From positions 26,731 to 90,730 of the forward strand of contig CACIJW010000006.1 of NCBI GenBank assembly GCA_902587125.1: a DNA stretch of 64,000 nucleotides, given 5' to 3'. The stretch is from an uncultured Bacteroidota bacterium. GTDB lineage: Bacteria; Bacteroidota; Bacteroidia; Flavobacteriales; BACL11. The stretch's first letter is position 1. Every line of letters starts with the position of its first letter. This document shows positions 10,310 to 21,707 of the stretch, piece after piece. A program made the translations under genes and the position numbers. Under the pieces are notes generated by a model that was given only the letters and a program-made list of their open reading frames with translations, made no database searches and was not told the origin of the DNA.

Positions 10310-11104
10310 ATGAAACAATATCTTAACTTAATCGATAGGGTGATGAAAGAAGGTTCAGTGAAAAATGATCGAACAGGTACTGGCACAAAAAGTATTTTTG
10401 GACATCAAATGAGATTCGATTTATCTAAAGGATTTCCATGTGTCACAACTAAAAAGCTACATTTAAAATCAATAATACACGAACTATTATGGTTTTTAGC
10501 TGGAGATACAAACACAAAATATTTAAATGATAATGGTGTACGTATTTGGGACGAGTGGGCTGATGGTGATGGTAATTTAGGTAGCATTTACGGCTATCAG
10601 TGGAGAAGTTGGCCGTCTCCAGATGGTAATCATATTGATCAGATTTCACAAGTTATTAATGATATTAAATCAAATCCAAATAGCAGAAGATTAATTGTTA
10701 GTGCATGGAATGTCGGTGATATAAAAAATATGGCTTTGCCACCATGCCATGCTTTTTTTCAATTCTATGTGAATGAAAATAAATTATCTTGTCAGCTTTA
10801 TCAAAGAAGTGCTGATATTTTTTTAGGGGTTCCATTTAATATTGCATCGTATTCACTACTAACAATGATGATAGCTCAAGTTTGTAATTTACAATATGGT
10901 GATTTTGTTCATACATTAGGAGATGCTCACATATACAAAAATCACTTTGAACAAGTTAAAACTCAACTTACAAGAAAGCCAAAGACTTTACCAAAAATGA
11001 TGATAAACCCTAAAATTAAAAATATTTTTGATTTTAAATTTGAGGATTTTTTTCTAGTAGATTATGATCCTCATCCTCACATAAAAGGAAAAGTTGCCAT
11101 ATGA
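10310..11104 (+). CDS. thyA: Thymidylate synthase
   Basis: [80 protein letters not shown]. Confidence 0.98.
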   Translation: MKQYLNLIDRVMKEGSVKNDRTGTGTKSIFGHQMRFDLSKGFPCVTTKKLHLKSIIHELLWFLAGDTNTKYLNDNGVRIWDEWADGDGNLGSIYGYQWRSWPSPDGNHIDQISQVINDIKSNPNSRRLIVSAWNVGDIKNMALPPCHAFFQFYVNENKLSCQLYQRSADIFLGVPFNIASYSLLTMMIAQVCNLQYGDFVHTLGDAHIYKNHFEQVKTQLTRKPKTLPKMMINPKIKNIFDFKFEDFFLVDYDPHPHIKGKVAI

Positions 11105-12210
11105 AAAAGAGAGTTACTGTGCTTGGCTCTGGACTGGTTGGCAGTGTTATAGCAAATGACTTATCAACTTTTTGTGATGTTACTTGCATTGATATCTCAG
11201 AAAAAAATCTTTCAAGAACGAACGATTCTATAACCAAAAAGCAATGTGACATTAGAGATAAATCCAATATTAGAGAGGCTATAAAAGATTGTGATATAGT
11301 AGTTGGGGCAGTACCTGGTTACATGGGTTTTAATACTTTAAAAGATGTGATTGATAAAGGAAAAAATATAGTAGATATTTCTTTTTTCTCTGAAGATCCT
11401 TTTGAGCTAGATGATTTAGCAAAAAAAAATAATGTTATAGCAATCACTGATTGCGGAGTTGCACCTGGCATGGGAAATATAATTTTTGGTTTTCATGACA
11501 AGCTTATGCAAATTGATTCTTACGAATGTTATGTTGGAGGATTACCAGTGGAAAGGGAATGGCCATATGAATACAAAGCTGTTTTTTCCCCAATTGACGT
11601 TATCGAGGAGTACACAAGGCCTGCTAGATTTGTTCAAAACTCAAAAATTATTACCAAAGAAGCTCTTTCAGAAACTGAACTCATGAATTTTAAAGGTGTA
11701 GGAACTCTTGAGAGTTGGAACTCAGATGGACTTAGAACTTTAATAAAAACCATGGCTCATGTGCCAAACATGATAGAAAAAACACTTCGCTATCCTGGCT
11801 GTATTGAATATATAAAAGTTCTCAGAGAAACTGGATTTTTTTCAAAAAAAGAAATAGAAGTAAATGGCATAAAAATTAAACCCGTTGATGTAACCGCAAA
11901 GCTTTTGTTTCCAATTTGGAAAATGAATGAGGAAGATAGGGATTTTACAGTTATGAAAATTATAATTAAAGGGGCAGAAAAAAATAATATCACAAGACAT
12001 GAATATAATCTTTTTGATCAATTTCAAAATGATACACTTTCAATGGCTAGAACAACAGGATTTACATGTTCTGCAGCTGTTAAACTTATTTTAGAAAAAG
12101 AATACAAAAAAGTAGGAATATCTCCTCCTGAATTTTTAGGTGATCATATGCGTTTTTTTATGAACTACCTAAGTGCAAGAAATGTCAAATATAATTATGA
12201 AAAAAAATGA
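11101..12210 (+). CDS. Saccharopine dehydrogenase / lysine dehydrogenase-like family protein
   Basis: Rossmann N-terminus [79 protein letters not shown]. Confidence 0.9.
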   Translation: MKKRVTVLGSGLVGSVIANDLSTFCDVTCIDISEKNLSRTNDSITKKQCDIRDKSNIREAIKDCDIVVGAVPGYMGFNTLKDVIDKGKNIVDISFFSEDPFELDDLAKKNNVIAITDCGVAPGMGNIIFGFHDKLMQIDSYECYVGGLPVEREWPYEYKAVFSPIDVIEEYTRPARFVQNSKIITKEALSETELMNFKGVGTLESWNSDGLRTLIKTMAHVPNMIEKTLRYPGCIEYIKVLRETGFFSKKEIEVNGIKIKPVDVTAKLLFPIWKMNEEDRDFTVMKIIIKGAEKNNITRHEYNLFDQFQNDTLSMARTTGFTCSAAVKLILEKEYKKVGISPPEFLGDHMRFFMNYLSARNVKYNYEKK

Positions 12211-12707
12211 TAGTATCAATTATTGTAGCTGCATCTGAAAATAATGTCATTGGAAACAATAATGATTTAATTTGGAGTTTTCCAAATGATATGAGCTTTT
12301 TCAAGCAGAAAACGTTAAACCATCATGTAATAATGGGAAGGAAAAATTTTGAGTCAATACCACATAAATTTAAGCCACTACCAAACAGGACTAATATTGT
12401 AATTACAAGAAACTTATCTTATGATGCTGAGGGTGCAGTAGTAGTTAATTCTCTTTCTCAAGCTATTGAATTCTCAAAAAAAGAAAAACAAAAAGAAACT
12501 TTTGTAATTGGAGGTGGACAAATCTATGATCTTTCACTTAAAGAAAATCTCATAGACAGAATTTATCTAACCAGAATTCACAAATATTATGAGGGTGATA
12601 CATTTTTCCCAATACTAGATGAAGAATGGAAAGTGAAAGAAGAAAGAAAATTTTATTCAGATGAAAAACATGAATCTAATTATACATTTTTTACCTATGA
12701 AAAATAA
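12207..12707 (+). CDS. folA: Dihydrofolate reductase
   Basis: IVAASENNVIGNNNDLIWSFPNDMSFFKQKTLNHHVIMGRKNFESIP, FVIGGGQIYDLSL. Confidence 0.95.
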   Translation: MIVSIIVAASENNVIGNNNDLIWSFPNDMSFFKQKTLNHHVIMGRKNFESIPHKFKPLPNRTNIVITRNLSYDAEGAVVVNSLSQAIEFSKKEKQKETFVIGGGQIYDLSLKENLIDRIYLTRIHKYYEGDTFFPILDEEWKVKEERKFYSDEKHESNYTFFTYEK

Positions 12708-13497
12708 TATTTTTTTTGATTTGAAATTCAACATCATTTTTTTGGGATATTTTCTTATTATTTCCTGTATTGATGATAAAGTGATTATGGTGCCAGAACA
12801 AGAAATAACTCAAACCTCATCTGATTATATTAAATGCGAAGTTTATTTCAATAGTATTGTCTATGAAATTGAGAAAGGATTCTCAACTAATGTTAGTTCT
12901 AGAGCATTTCCTATATATATTAATTACAATCTAAATCCTTTAAATGAGGATACTTTAATTATTGATTACGGCAATTCAAACACTTTAATTAATGGTAAAT
13001 TTTTTAGAGGTAGAATAATTAATATTTACTCAGCTTCAGTGAATAACACAAACTTTAATTGCTCATCTAACTTTGATAATTTTTACTTAAATAATAATTT
13101 AATTAATGGTACAATAACAATTGATAATAATGAGGGAGAGATTCAAATTATAAATGGTGAGGTTACAGATATCTCAGGAAAAATCAATTGGAACTCTATA
13201 CAAATAAGAACACAATCTCACGGACTTCAAACTGTCAATATTGAAGATGATAAATTTACTGTAAACTCCTTAACTACAGGAAATGGGAAAAACAATATAA
13301 ACTTTTCAACCAAATCAGACAGTTTAAAAATAAGATATGACTGTGTTGAAAGTTGCTTGGTTTATGATGGAATTTCTGTAATAAACGTTGAAATGGATGA
13401 TGTTTCAAAAAAAGATATAATTTTTGGTTCTCAAAGCTGTAGTTGTAATTACAACGTAATCATTAACGGAAATTCTTACCCTCTTTATTTAGATTAG
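12697..13497 (+). CDS. Hypothetical secreted/lipoprotein
   Basis: N-terminal hydrophobic stretch ending LIISCIDD (lipobox-like); C-terminal [19 protein letters not shown]. Start at ATG 12697. Confidence 0.65.
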   Translation: MKNNIFFDLKFNIIFLGYFLIISCIDDKVIMVPEQEITQTSSDYIKCEVYFNSIVYEIEKGFSTNVSSRAFPIYINYNLNPLNEDTLIIDYGNSNTLINGKFFRGRIINIYSASVNNTNFNCSSNFDNFYLNNNLINGTITIDNNEGEIQIINGEVTDISGKINWNSIQIRTQSHGLQTVNIEDDKFTVNSLTTGNGKNNINFSTKSDSLKIRYDCVESCLVYDGISVINVEMDDVSKKDIIFGSQSCSCNYNVIINGNSYPLYLD

Positions 13498-14726
13498 GCT
13501 GCTTTTTTTGAAAATTGAATTTCTTGCAGTTGTGATTTTGCAAATGACTTTGTAATTCTCAACTTATTATTTTTAACTCTTTTCGAGGGAGAAAACATGT
13601 CATCCAAAAGAATTTTTTCACAAATTGACTTTAAGCCTCTGGCACCTAAGTTTAATTCAATTGCATTGTTAACAATTATTTCTATTACACTCTTATCTAT
13701 TATTAACTCTATATTATCAATACTAAACAATTTCTTGTATTGATTAATAATTGAGTTCTTTGGCTCAGTTAAAATCCTAGTGAGTGCTGATTTATCTAAT
13801 TTGTTCAAATGTGTTAGTACAGGAAGTCTACCAATAAGTTCTGGTATCAAGCCAAAATTCTTTAAATCGACAGGTGATATCTGCTCAATAACTGAATCTA
13901 TTTTTGAGTAATCATATGAGCTTTTCTTAAATCCTATTGTTGATGTATTTAATCTACTGGAAATTCTTTTCTCAATTCCATCAAAAGCACCTCCGCAAAT
14001 AAACAAAATATTTTTTGTATCGAGAGCTATCATTTTTTGGTCAGGATGTTTTCTTCCACCTTGTGGAGGCACATTCACAATTGTTCCCTCAAGAAGTTTC
14101 AATAAGGCTTGTTGAACTCCCTCACCACTGACATCGCGTGTTATTGATGGATTATCACTTTTTCTTGCTATTTTATCAATTTCGTCAATAAAGACAATTC
14201 CAAGAGCTGCCTTTTCTACATTATAGTCAGATGCTTGTAAAAGTCTTGTTAAAATACTTTCTACATCCTCTCCAACGTATCCAGCTTCAGTTAAAACTGT
14301 TGCATCTGCAATACAAAAAGGAACATCTAAAATCTTAGCTATTGTTTTAGCAAGTAATGTTTTTCCTATACCTGTTTCACCCACCATTATTATGTTAGAT
14401 TTTTCAATTTCAACATCTAGTGATGAATCATCTGGCTCTGCAAGAACAACTCTTTTGTAATGATTATAAACTGCAACTGATAATATTTTTTTTGCAGTAT
14501 CCTGACCAATCACATAGTCGTTTAAGTGATTAAAGATCTCTTTTGGCTTCTTAATATTTAAATTAAATTCCTTTTTTCTTTTATTTGATACATCCGCTTG
14601 AACAATCTGATGGGCTTTTTCAATACAAACTTCGCAGATATGTGCTCCATCTCCTGCGATTAATATTTCTGTTTGATTTTTATCTTTTTTACAAAAAGAA
14701 CATGAAACACTTTTGTTCGAATTCAT
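13494..14726 (-). CDS. clpX: ATP-dependent Clp protease ATP-binding subunit ClpX
   Basis: [17 protein letters not shown] zinc motif; [67 protein letters not shown]. Confidence 0.97.
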   Translation of the reverse strand: MNSNKSVSCSFCKKDKNQTEILIAGDGAHICEVCIEKAHQIVQADVSNKRKKEFNLNIKKPKEIFNHLNDYVIGQDTAKKILSVAVYNHYKRVVLAEPDDSSLDVEIEKSNIIMVGETGIGKTLLAKTIAKILDVPFCIADATVLTEAGYVGEDVESILTRLLQASDYNVEKAALGIVFIDEIDKIARKSDNPSITRDVSGEGVQQALLKLLEGTIVNVPPQGGRKHPDQKMIALDTKNILFICGGAFDGIEKRISSRLNTSTIGFKKSSYDYSKIDSVIEQISPVDLKNFGLIPELIGRLPVLTHLNKLDKSALTRILTEPKNSIINQYKKLFSIDNIELIIDKSVIEIIVNNAIELNLGARGLKSICEKILLDDMFSPSKRVKNNKLRITKSFAKSQLQEIQFSKKAA

Positions 14727-15400
14727 TATTTATTCTTCTGTAAAACTTCATCAATCATGCCATAATCTTTGGCTTCATCCGATTTCATCCAAAAATCTCT
14801 ATCTCCGTCAGCCCAAACCTTATCAAATTTTTGACCAGTATGATTTGAAATAATCTCATAAAGTTCGGTTTTTAATTTCTTGATTTCATTGGCTGTTATT
14901 TCGATATCAGATGCCTGACCGTGTGCTCCTCCTAATGGCTGATGTATCATCACTCTTGAATGTTTTAGCGCAGTACGCTTTCCTTTTTCTCCAGCACAAA
15001 GCAGAACAGCTCCCATAGAGGCAGCCATACCTGTACAGATTGTAGAAACATCACAATTTATATACTGCATGGTATCATATATACCAAGGCCAGCATAAAC
15101 ACTTCCCCCTGGAGTATTTAAATAAATTAAGATATCTTTTTTTGCATCAACTGATTCTAAGAAAAGAAGTTGTGCTTGAATAATGTTAGCTACATAATCA
15201 TTTATTGGTACTCCAAGAAAAATAATTCTATCCATCATTAGTCTCGAGAAAACATCCATGGTAGCAATATTCATTTGTCTTTCCTCAATTATAGTTGGTG
15301 AAATATAATTTGAATAAACTGAGGTGAATTTATCTAGTGTTAAACTACTAATTCCTCTGTCTAGTTTTGCAAATTTTTTAAATTCTTTATTGTAATCCAT
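14726..15400 (-). CDS. clpP: ATP-dependent Clp protease proteolytic subunit ClpP
   Basis: [91 protein letters not shown]. Confidence 0.97.
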   Translation of the reverse strand: MDYNKEFKKFAKLDRGISSLTLDKFTSVYSNYISPTIIEERQMNIATMDVFSRLMMDRIIFLGVPINDYVANIIQAQLLFLESVDAKKDILIYLNTPGGSVYAGLGIYDTMQYINCDVSTICTGMAASMGAVLLCAGEKGKRTALKHSRVMIHQPLGGAHGQASDIEITANEIKKLKTELYEIISNHTGQKFDKVWADGDRDFWMKSDEAKDYGMIDEVLQKNK

Positions 15401-16758
15401 TATTTATTTTTTTCAGTTGCTAATTTAACAAAATCATCATAGCTGATTTTTTTTGACTTTAAAGTGAATGATTTCTTGTAATGATCAAGGGTTTTTTTAT
15501 CATATAGCTGGTCAATTATTTTCTTTTTTTCGTCTTCATTTTTCATTATGTTCTTACAGATATCTTTTAATTCATTGTCACTAATATCACTTCTGCCATA
15601 CTGCATCATCTGATTTTTAACAAGATTTTTAGCAAATGATTTTATTTCATTTTCATCTGCTTTCAGATTATTATCTTCAATAATTTTATTCTCAATAATC
15701 TGCCACTTCAAACTTTTAGAATACATTTCATATTCTTTTTCTACATCTTCGCTTGAAATAGGATTCTTTGAGGATACTTGCAACCATCTTTTTAAAAACT
15801 CGTCAGGTAAACTAATTTTAGTTTTTTTCATTAGATAAATTACAATATCATTTTTCAGCATTCTATCACTTTCTAGTTTGTAAGAAGTTCTTGCCTCCTC
15901 TTTTATTTTGTTTAAGAAATCTTTCTTTGTTTTTACATTATCCTTCCCATATAACTTATCGAATAAATCTTTATCTATCTTCGCAGGGGTTAGTCTTTTT
16001 ATATCTTTTACCTCAAAAAGAAACAAGTCATTTTCTAATTTTTCTAATGATCCCTTATCAATATTAAGCATAGCAGAAAGGTCTGCCATATTTGTAAATA
16101 CTTTTTTCACATTTGCTTTGACTTTATCTTTTTGTTTTAGACTTATAAATTTGTTTTTTTCTTTTTCGGAATCAATATACTCGGTAGTTATTGATGCTTC
16201 ATTTGTAATTCCATTTTTTATGATCTCACCATTACCATCTATCTGATTTATTTTACAAAATAAAACATCACCCTCCTTACTTAATTTATGACTTTCCATT
16301 TTTCCATATCTTTTGGAAATATCATTTACATAATTATCAATGGTTTGCTTTTCGGGCTCAATCAAGAAAAAATCTAATTTATCTTTTTTGGAAATTACAG
16401 CCTTTATTTCTGGATATATTCCAACCTCAAAAACAAAATTAAAATCAGACCCAATTTTCCATTCTATTTTATTTTCAATATTGGGAATCGGAGAGCCTAA
16501 TGTTTTTACTTCATTTTCTTTTATATAATCATATAATTTATTTTGTACTAGTTTATTTACCTCTTCAACCATTATTGAGATACCGTATTTTTTCTCAATA
16601 ATTCCAGTTGGGACTTTTCCTTTTCTGAAACCTGGCAATAGCATATCTCTTTTATAGCTTTTTAATACTTTATGATAGCTATCAAAATAATCATCTTTTA
16701 CTACTTTCACACTTAGTTCAAGTACTTTATCTTTTTTTTCTTTTGTTGTAATTTGCAT
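15400..16758 (-). CDS. tig: Trigger factor
   Basis: SYKRDMLLPGFRKGKVPTGIIEKKYG N-domain signature; position upstream of clpPX. Confidence 0.93.
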   Translation of the reverse strand: MQITTKEKKDKVLELSVKVVKDDYFDSYHKVLKSYKRDMLLPGFRKGKVPTGIIEKKYGISIMVEEVNKLVQNKLYDYIKENEVKTLGSPIPNIENKIEWKIGSDFNFVFEVGIYPEIKAVISKKDKLDFFLIEPEKQTIDNYVNDISKRYGKMESHKLSKEGDVLFCKINQIDGNGEIIKNGITNEASITTEYIDSEKEKNKFISLKQKDKVKANVKKVFTNMADLSAMLNIDKGSLEKLENDLFLFEVKDIKRLTPAKIDKDLFDKLYGKDNVKTKKDFLNKIKEEARTSYKLESDRMLKNDIVIYLMKKTKISLPDEFLKRWLQVSSKNPISSEDVEKEYEMYSKSLKWQIIENKIIEDNNLKADENEIKSFAKNLVKNQMMQYGRSDISDNELKDICKNIMKNEDEKKKIIDQLYDKKTLDHYKKSFTLKSKKISYDDFVKLATEKNK

Positions 16759-16777
16759 GTTTATTAACTGAGGTTTG

Positions 16778-16859
16778 TGCGGGTGAAGGGAGTCGAACCC
16801 CCACGCCTTGCGGCACTAGATCCTAAATCTAGCATGTCTACCAATTCCATCACACCCGC
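16778..16859 (-). tRNA. tRNA-Leu (anticodon UAG)
   Basis: Reverse strand GCGGGTGTGATGGAATTGGTAGACATGCTAGATTTAGGATCTAGTGCCGCAAGGCGTGGGGGTTCGACTCCCTTCACCCGCA; acceptor GCGGGTG/CACCCGC, anticodon loop TTTAGGA, long variable arm, GTTCGACTC T-loop. Confidence 0.96.
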
Positions 16860-16935
16860 AAAATAGGCTGCAAAGATATTATTTTTAATTTTCATAGATT
16901 ATAATATTATCATAAGATGTATATTTACAATAAAA

Positions 16936-17289
16936 ATGAGTTTTAGTATCAAAGGAAAATTATCCCAAAAATTAAGTATTGAATCAGGAGTTGCCAAGAG
17001 TGGCAATGAGTGGAAAAAACAATCATTTGTACTTGACACAGATGCTCAATATAATCCACTTATTTGCTTCCAACTTTTTGGAGAAGAAAAAATAAATTTA
17101 TTGACTAATTTCAAAGAAGGTGAAATGATTGAAGTCTTTTTTAACCTATCATCAAAAGAATATAATGGAAGGTATTTCCACAATATAGATGCTTGGAAAA
17201 TTCAACAAATAAACAATGAAATTTATGATGATGAGCCTCCACCTGTTTTTGAAAATGATTTAGACAAAGAGGATGACCTGCCCTTCTAA
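16936..17289 (+). CDS. DUF3127 domain-containing protein
   Basis: SIKGKLSQKLSIESGVAKSGNEWKKQSFVLDT...CFQLFGEEKINLL resembles the DUF3127 family. Confidence 0.85.
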   Translation: MSFSIKGKLSQKLSIESGVAKSGNEWKKQSFVLDTDAQYNPLICFQLFGEEKINLLTNFKEGEMIEVFFNLSSKEYNGRYFHNIDAWKIQQINNEIYDDEPPPVFENDLDKEDDLPF

Positions 17290-17291
17290 TA

Positions 17292-18638
17292 ATGAATATC
17301 ATTACTTCAGTAGAAAAGTTTTTTAAAAATTTTTTACCCTCCCCTTTTTCAATAGCAATATTACTAACATTACTAACTATTCTCTTTGCTTATTTAGCTC
17401 AAAGTAATGAGAGCTCCAACAGCATACTAGAAATTGTTCAGTTTTGGGAAAGAGGTATTTGGGATAAAGCACTAATGGTTTTTGCTTTGCAAATGATGTT
17501 AATGCTTGTACTGGGCTATTCCCTTGCACTATCCAAACCCATAGAAAATTTTATAAATTATTTTTTAAAATTTTGTGGTTCTAACTCCAGAGCTGCACTA
17601 ATTATAACCTTCCTAACTATACTAATTTCACTATTAAATTGGGGACTTGGATTAATATTTGGAGCTATTTTTGTAAAAAAAGTAGGGATCTACGCTTCCA
17701 AAAATAATATTAAAATAAATTACCCTTTTCTTGGTGCTTGTGGCTACAGTGGTTTAATGGTTTGGCATGGTGGACTTTCAGGTTCAGCACCCATTAAAAT
17801 TGCTGAGAAAGGTCATTTTTTAAGTGATAAAATTGGAGTTATAAGCCTTGAAGAAACTATATTCTCAGACCTAAATATTACAGTTTCAATTTTGTTAATT
17901 TTTATTGTACCAACTTTAATGTATTTTCTTGCAAAGAAGATTAAAGTAGCTGAACATGTCATTTCTGTTGAAAATAAAACCTCTGAGAACACCAATAATA
18001 AAACACTTTCAGAAAAAATTGATAATTCATTTATTTTCTCAAAAATCATCGGCACTCTATTACTTATTTATCTTTTTATAAAACACATATATATTACTGA
18101 TGGTTCCTTCATAGCATCAATTAATCCTAATCTTATTAATCTTTGGTTATTATCATTTTGTATATTCTCACATAAAAATTTATCCAGTTTTATTAAATCT
18201 GTTAATAAAGCAATCATCAGCGCAACTGGTATCCTCATTCAATTTCCTCTTTATTTTGGAATAATGGGAATTATGAAATACTCCGGACTGATTAATGTAT
18301 TATCAGATTTTTTCATTAGTATCTCAAGTGAAAACACTTTCCCAATCTTTACTTTTCTCAGTGCTGGTTTAGTAAATATTTTTGTACCAAGTGGAGGAGG
18401 TCAATGGGCAGTTCAAGGGCCTATAATTGTTGAAGCTGCAAATTATTTAAATTTAAGTATTTCAAAGAGTGTTATGGCACTAGCTTATGGAGATCAAATA
18501 ACAAACATGCTACAGCCTTTCTGGGCTTTGCCATTATTAGGAATAACAAAGATTAATGCAAAAGATTTACTACCGTATACGCTAATTTTACTTTTAATTG
18601 GATCAGCAATTTTTATAACTTGTCTTTTGATATTTTAA
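17292..18638 (+). CDS. Short-chain fatty acid transporter family protein (AtoE-like)
   Basis: ALQMMLMLVLGYSLA, LLNWGLGLIFGAIFVKK, GLMVWHGGLSGSAPIKIAEKGH, FVPSGGGQWAVQGPIIVEAA, AYGDQITNMLQPFWALPLLGI. Confidence 0.9.
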   Translation: MNIITSVEKFFKNFLPSPFSIAILLTLLTILFAYLAQSNESSNSILEIVQFWERGIWDKALMVFALQMMLMLVLGYSLALSKPIENFINYFLKFCGSNSRAALIITFLTILISLLNWGLGLIFGAIFVKKVGIYASKNNIKINYPFLGACGYSGLMVWHGGLSGSAPIKIAEKGHFLSDKIGVISLEETIFSDLNITVSILLIFIVPTLMYFLAKKIKVAEHVISVENKTSENTNNKTLSEKIDNSFIFSKIIGTLLLIYLFIKHIYITDGSFIASINPNLINLWLLSFCIFSHKNLSSFIKSVNKAIISATGILIQFPLYFGIMGIMKYSGLINVLSDFFISISSENTFPIFTFLSAGLVNIFVPSGGGQWAVQGPIIVEAANYLNLSISKSVMALAYGDQITNMLQPFWALPLLGITKINAKDLLPYTLILLLIGSAIFITCLLIF

Positions 18639-19633
18639 CTTTTAACATCCAATAAATCTCTTAGTCCATTTCCAAGGTTTATAAATGACAGAACTAAAGT
18701 CATTATGAAAAGTCCAGGAATTATCGCAAGATAAGACTTATCCATAAATATAAAATAATAATGGTCTCTTAACATTGAACCCCATGTTGGTACCGGTGGT
18801 TGGGCTCCAAGACCTAAAAAAGACAAGCCAGACTCAAGCAATATAGCTGCTGAAAAGTTTGCTGTTGAAATTACCAAGATGGTTGAAAAAATGTTGGGTA
18901 AGATATGTTTAACTATCAATCTGCTTGATTTATATCCAAGAACTTCACCGGCTTCTACAAACTCTTTTTCTTTTAACGACATAAATTGTCCCCTTACTAT
19001 TCTCGCTACATCAACCCACATGGTTAAACCAATTGCTATAAAAACTTGATTAAACCCTTTACCAATTGCTAAGGAGATAGCTATTACAAGAAGTAATGTT
19101 GGTATAGACCATGTTACATTTATTAACCACATTATGGCCTTATCAATTTTTCCACCGTAAAAACCTGAAATTGAGCCTAAAAAAATTCCTATAGCTAATG
19201 AAATTAAAACAGACAAGAAACCAATTGTCAAAGACACTTTCATACCATAAATTATTCTACTAAAAAAATCTCTTCCAAATTTATCCGTTCCCATTAAGAA
19301 AAATTGGCTCTGAATATTCCCTAAACCTAAACTACTACTAAAAATAATTTTTTCGTTATTACCAAATTTTTCGAAACTAATCAGATCTCCGTTTTTTTTG
19401 TTTATTAAAATAGTACCTTCTTTGATATAAATTTTTTTATCATCAATTAAAATGAAATCTAATTTAGATAAAGGTTTTAATGTTGCTATTTGCAAATTCA
19501 TATCATTAGCAAACTTTGATTTATCATTAATGATTGTAAAACCAAAAATTGAAAGCAAAGCATATGCGAAAATTATTAAAAGAGATAATTTAGTTATTAA
19601 GGTTGCTCTATTTATTAGTTCAAATAATTTCAT
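18635..19633 (-). CDS. ABC transporter permease (DppC/OppC-like)
   Basis: FFLMGTDKFGRDFFSRIIYGMKVSLTIGF, GLTMWVDVARIVRGQFMSLKEKEFVEAGEVLG, LESGLSFLGLGAQPPVPTWGSML. Confidence 0.92.
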   Translation of the reverse strand: MKLFELINRATLITKLSLLIIFAYALLSIFGFTIINDKSKFANDMNLQIATLKPLSKLDFILIDDKKIYIKEGTILINKKNGDLISFEKFGNNEKIIFSSSLGLGNIQSQFFLMGTDKFGRDFFSRIIYGMKVSLTIGFLSVLISLAIGIFLGSISGFYGGKIDKAIMWLINVTWSIPTLLLVIAISLAIGKGFNQVFIAIGLTMWVDVARIVRGQFMSLKEKEFVEAGEVLGYKSSRLIVKHILPNIFSTILVISTANFSAAILLESGLSFLGLGAQPPVPTWGSMLRDHYYFIFMDKSYLAIIPGLFIMTLVLSFINLGNGLRDLLDVKS

Positions 19634-20727
19634 TTTGATAATGATCTACCCTTCCATTCAAATTTAGTGAATAATGATATTATCATAATGTAAGGAATGT
19701 AAAAACAATACAAAATCTCAACAAAAAAAAGGTACTTAATTAGTTTCTTTTTTTTAAAAAATTTCAAAATTTCATGTAGAAAAAATAAATCTATCAAAAA
19801 CTTAGAAGTAAAAATAAATATTAAGGTCAAAAACTCACTGTATAATATGTAATTAAACAAAAGAGCAACCACATTTAAATGCATTAAAAGAATAAGAAAC
19901 CCTAAAAAAATTGTGTCTTTATCTGAATAAAATATACTTTTTTTTGTCCATCTTTTTCTTTGATTAATGAATTCATTGATATTTTTTTTAGGTTGAGTAA
20001 GTACAATTGCCTCAAAAGATTTCATAAACCTAATTGATTTTTTAGAATTATTTTTAACTGAATGCATCAAGAATACATCATCACCAGATGATATCTCGTT
20101 TCTTATTTTATTTTTATTTTTTTCAAAAATAGTTTTTCTTATGGCTAGATTTGCTCCATTACAAAAGAGAGAACTATGCAATCCAATTGAAGCAGCTCCT
20201 GTGCCAATTAATGACAAAAACTCTAAATTTTGTATTTGATCTAAAATATTATTTTCAATAAACATAACTGGCCCACTTACCATATTAACAGATTTATCAT
20301 TGAAAATTGATAACATTTCGATAGCCCAATTTTTATTTAACCTACAATCTGCGTCTGTAAATAATAATATATTTCCTTTAGCATGCTTTACACCCTCTTG
20401 TATGGCTTGTTTTTTTCCTTTATTCCCACCGCTGAGTTGATATAATTTAAAATCAAATCTTGATTTATTTTCTTTCAAAATTTGTAATGTTTTATCACTA
20501 GAACCATCATCTACCAAGATTGTTTCAATATTTCTTTTGGGATAGTTTTGAGCAGAAATATCTTTGAGAATATTTAAAATGTTTTCTTCCTCATTTCTAA
20601 CAGCAATTATTATTGAAGTACTTACGTCCAATGAAGAAAAATTTTTTTTTAAATTTTTCCAAGAAAACCGCAATACAATAAAGACTACAGAATACAGCAG
20701 TAATATGATTAAAGAAAAAAATATCAT
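19630..20727 (-). CDS. Glycosyltransferase family 2 membrane protein
   Basis: TSIIIAVRNEEENILNILKDI, ILVDDGSSDKTLQIL, LLFTDADCRLNKNW, RKRWTKKSIFY. Confidence 0.92.
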   Translation of the reverse strand: MIFFSLIILLLYSVVFIVLRFSWKNLKKNFSSLDVSTSIIIAVRNEEENILNILKDISAQNYPKRNIETILVDDGSSDKTLQILKENKSRFDFKLYQLSGGNKGKKQAIQEGVKHAKGNILLFTDADCRLNKNWAIEMLSIFNDKSVNMVSGPVMFIENNILDQIQNLEFLSLIGTGAASIGLHSSLFCNGANLAIRKTIFEKNKNKIRNEISSGDDVFLMHSVKNNSKKSIRFMKSFEAIVLTQPKKNINEFINQRKRWTKKSIFYSDKDTIFLGFLILLMHLNVVALLFNYILYSEFLTLIFIFTSKFLIDLFFLHEILKFFKKKKLIKYLFFVEILYCFYIPYIMIISLFTKFEWKGRSLSK

Positions 20728-21692
20728 GCCTGGCTTTTTAATTTATTAAAAAAAAGAAGACCAATTAATGAAGGTATTACGAGGTTTACTAACCAAACTA
20801 GTATTGTAGCAGAAATTATGTTAGTTGAAATATCAACTAATGCAAAAATCGCAAGAGCTGAACTTACTCTTACACCAGCATCTGTTATTGAAACTGTTGG
20901 TATCGCTGTTACTAATAGAATAGATATTGGTTTTAGTATTACAAAATCTATTAAAGAAACACGAATATCAAACGTTAAAAAAGCAATATAATACTGAATC
21001 ATAAAAATTATATATCTAAAAATTGAATATAAATATGAAATCAAAAGCTCTTTTTTGCTATAAATTTTAAAAACTTCAATTTGACTTAAGTATTTATTTT
21101 TTTTTGAGAAAATTGATGCAAAATCATAAACTTTGTTTGTAAAAAAATATAAAATGTTTGATATAATTAATGTAAAAAAAATTATGAAGTAGTAATAATT
21201 TATATCTAAATACTCATCAATATTAAAATAGTTTGGGAAATAAAATAATGAAATTAGTCCAGTAGTAATTGTAGTCAGCAATTGACTATAATTTCCAATA
21301 AATGTTATTATTGAAGCCTTAATCCTATTTCCTTTTGAAATAAAAATAATTCTTCCTAAAAATTCTCCCGTTCTGTTTGGTGTTAAAAAAGAAACAGACA
21401 ATCCAGAAAAAATCGCTTTAATACTTTGTCCAAGTTTCAAATATTGAACTTTATATAATAAAAACCTCCACTTTTGAGCCTCTACAAACCACTGAATAAA
21501 CATAAGCATGAACAATAGAGATAAATAAAAATAATTTTTTTTGAGAAGTGGTAAATTTTGAGCTATGTTATAATCGGCAAACTTCGAATCAAATTGCCTG
21601 TACAAAACAAAAATTATAGTAAATGATATTAAAACTTTTAATATCTTCAAAATATTTGTTTTCTTTAACACTTTTAATTTGTAACTGGACAA
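20724..21692 (-). CDS. Lysylphosphatidylglycerol synthase TM region / UPF0104-type flippase-like membrane protein
   Basis: Multi-TM; QWFVEAQKWRFLL, LSVSFLTPNRTGEFLGR, PTVSITDAGVRVSSALAIF. Confidence 0.8.
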   Translation of the reverse strand: MSSYKLKVLKKTNILKILKVLISFTIIFVLYRQFDSKFADYNIAQNLPLLKKNYFYLSLLFMLMFIQWFVEAQKWRFLLYKVQYLKLGQSIKAIFSGLSVSFLTPNRTGEFLGRIIFISKGNRIKASIITFIGNYSQLLTTITTGLISLFYFPNYFNIDEYLDINYYYFIIFFTLIISNILYFFTNKVYDFASIFSKKNKYLSQIEVFKIYSKKELLISYLYSIFRYIIFMIQYYIAFLTFDIRVSLIDFVILKPISILLVTAIPTVSITDAGVRVSSALAIFALVDISTNIISATILVWLVNLVIPSLIGLLFFNKLKSQA

Positions 21693-21707
21693 TAATACAA
21701 AGAAAAT

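Noticed and set aside
15908-16246. 112-aa + strand ORF antisense to tig
   Set aside because: Phe/Ser-rich shadow product typical of antisense reading in AT-rich genes.
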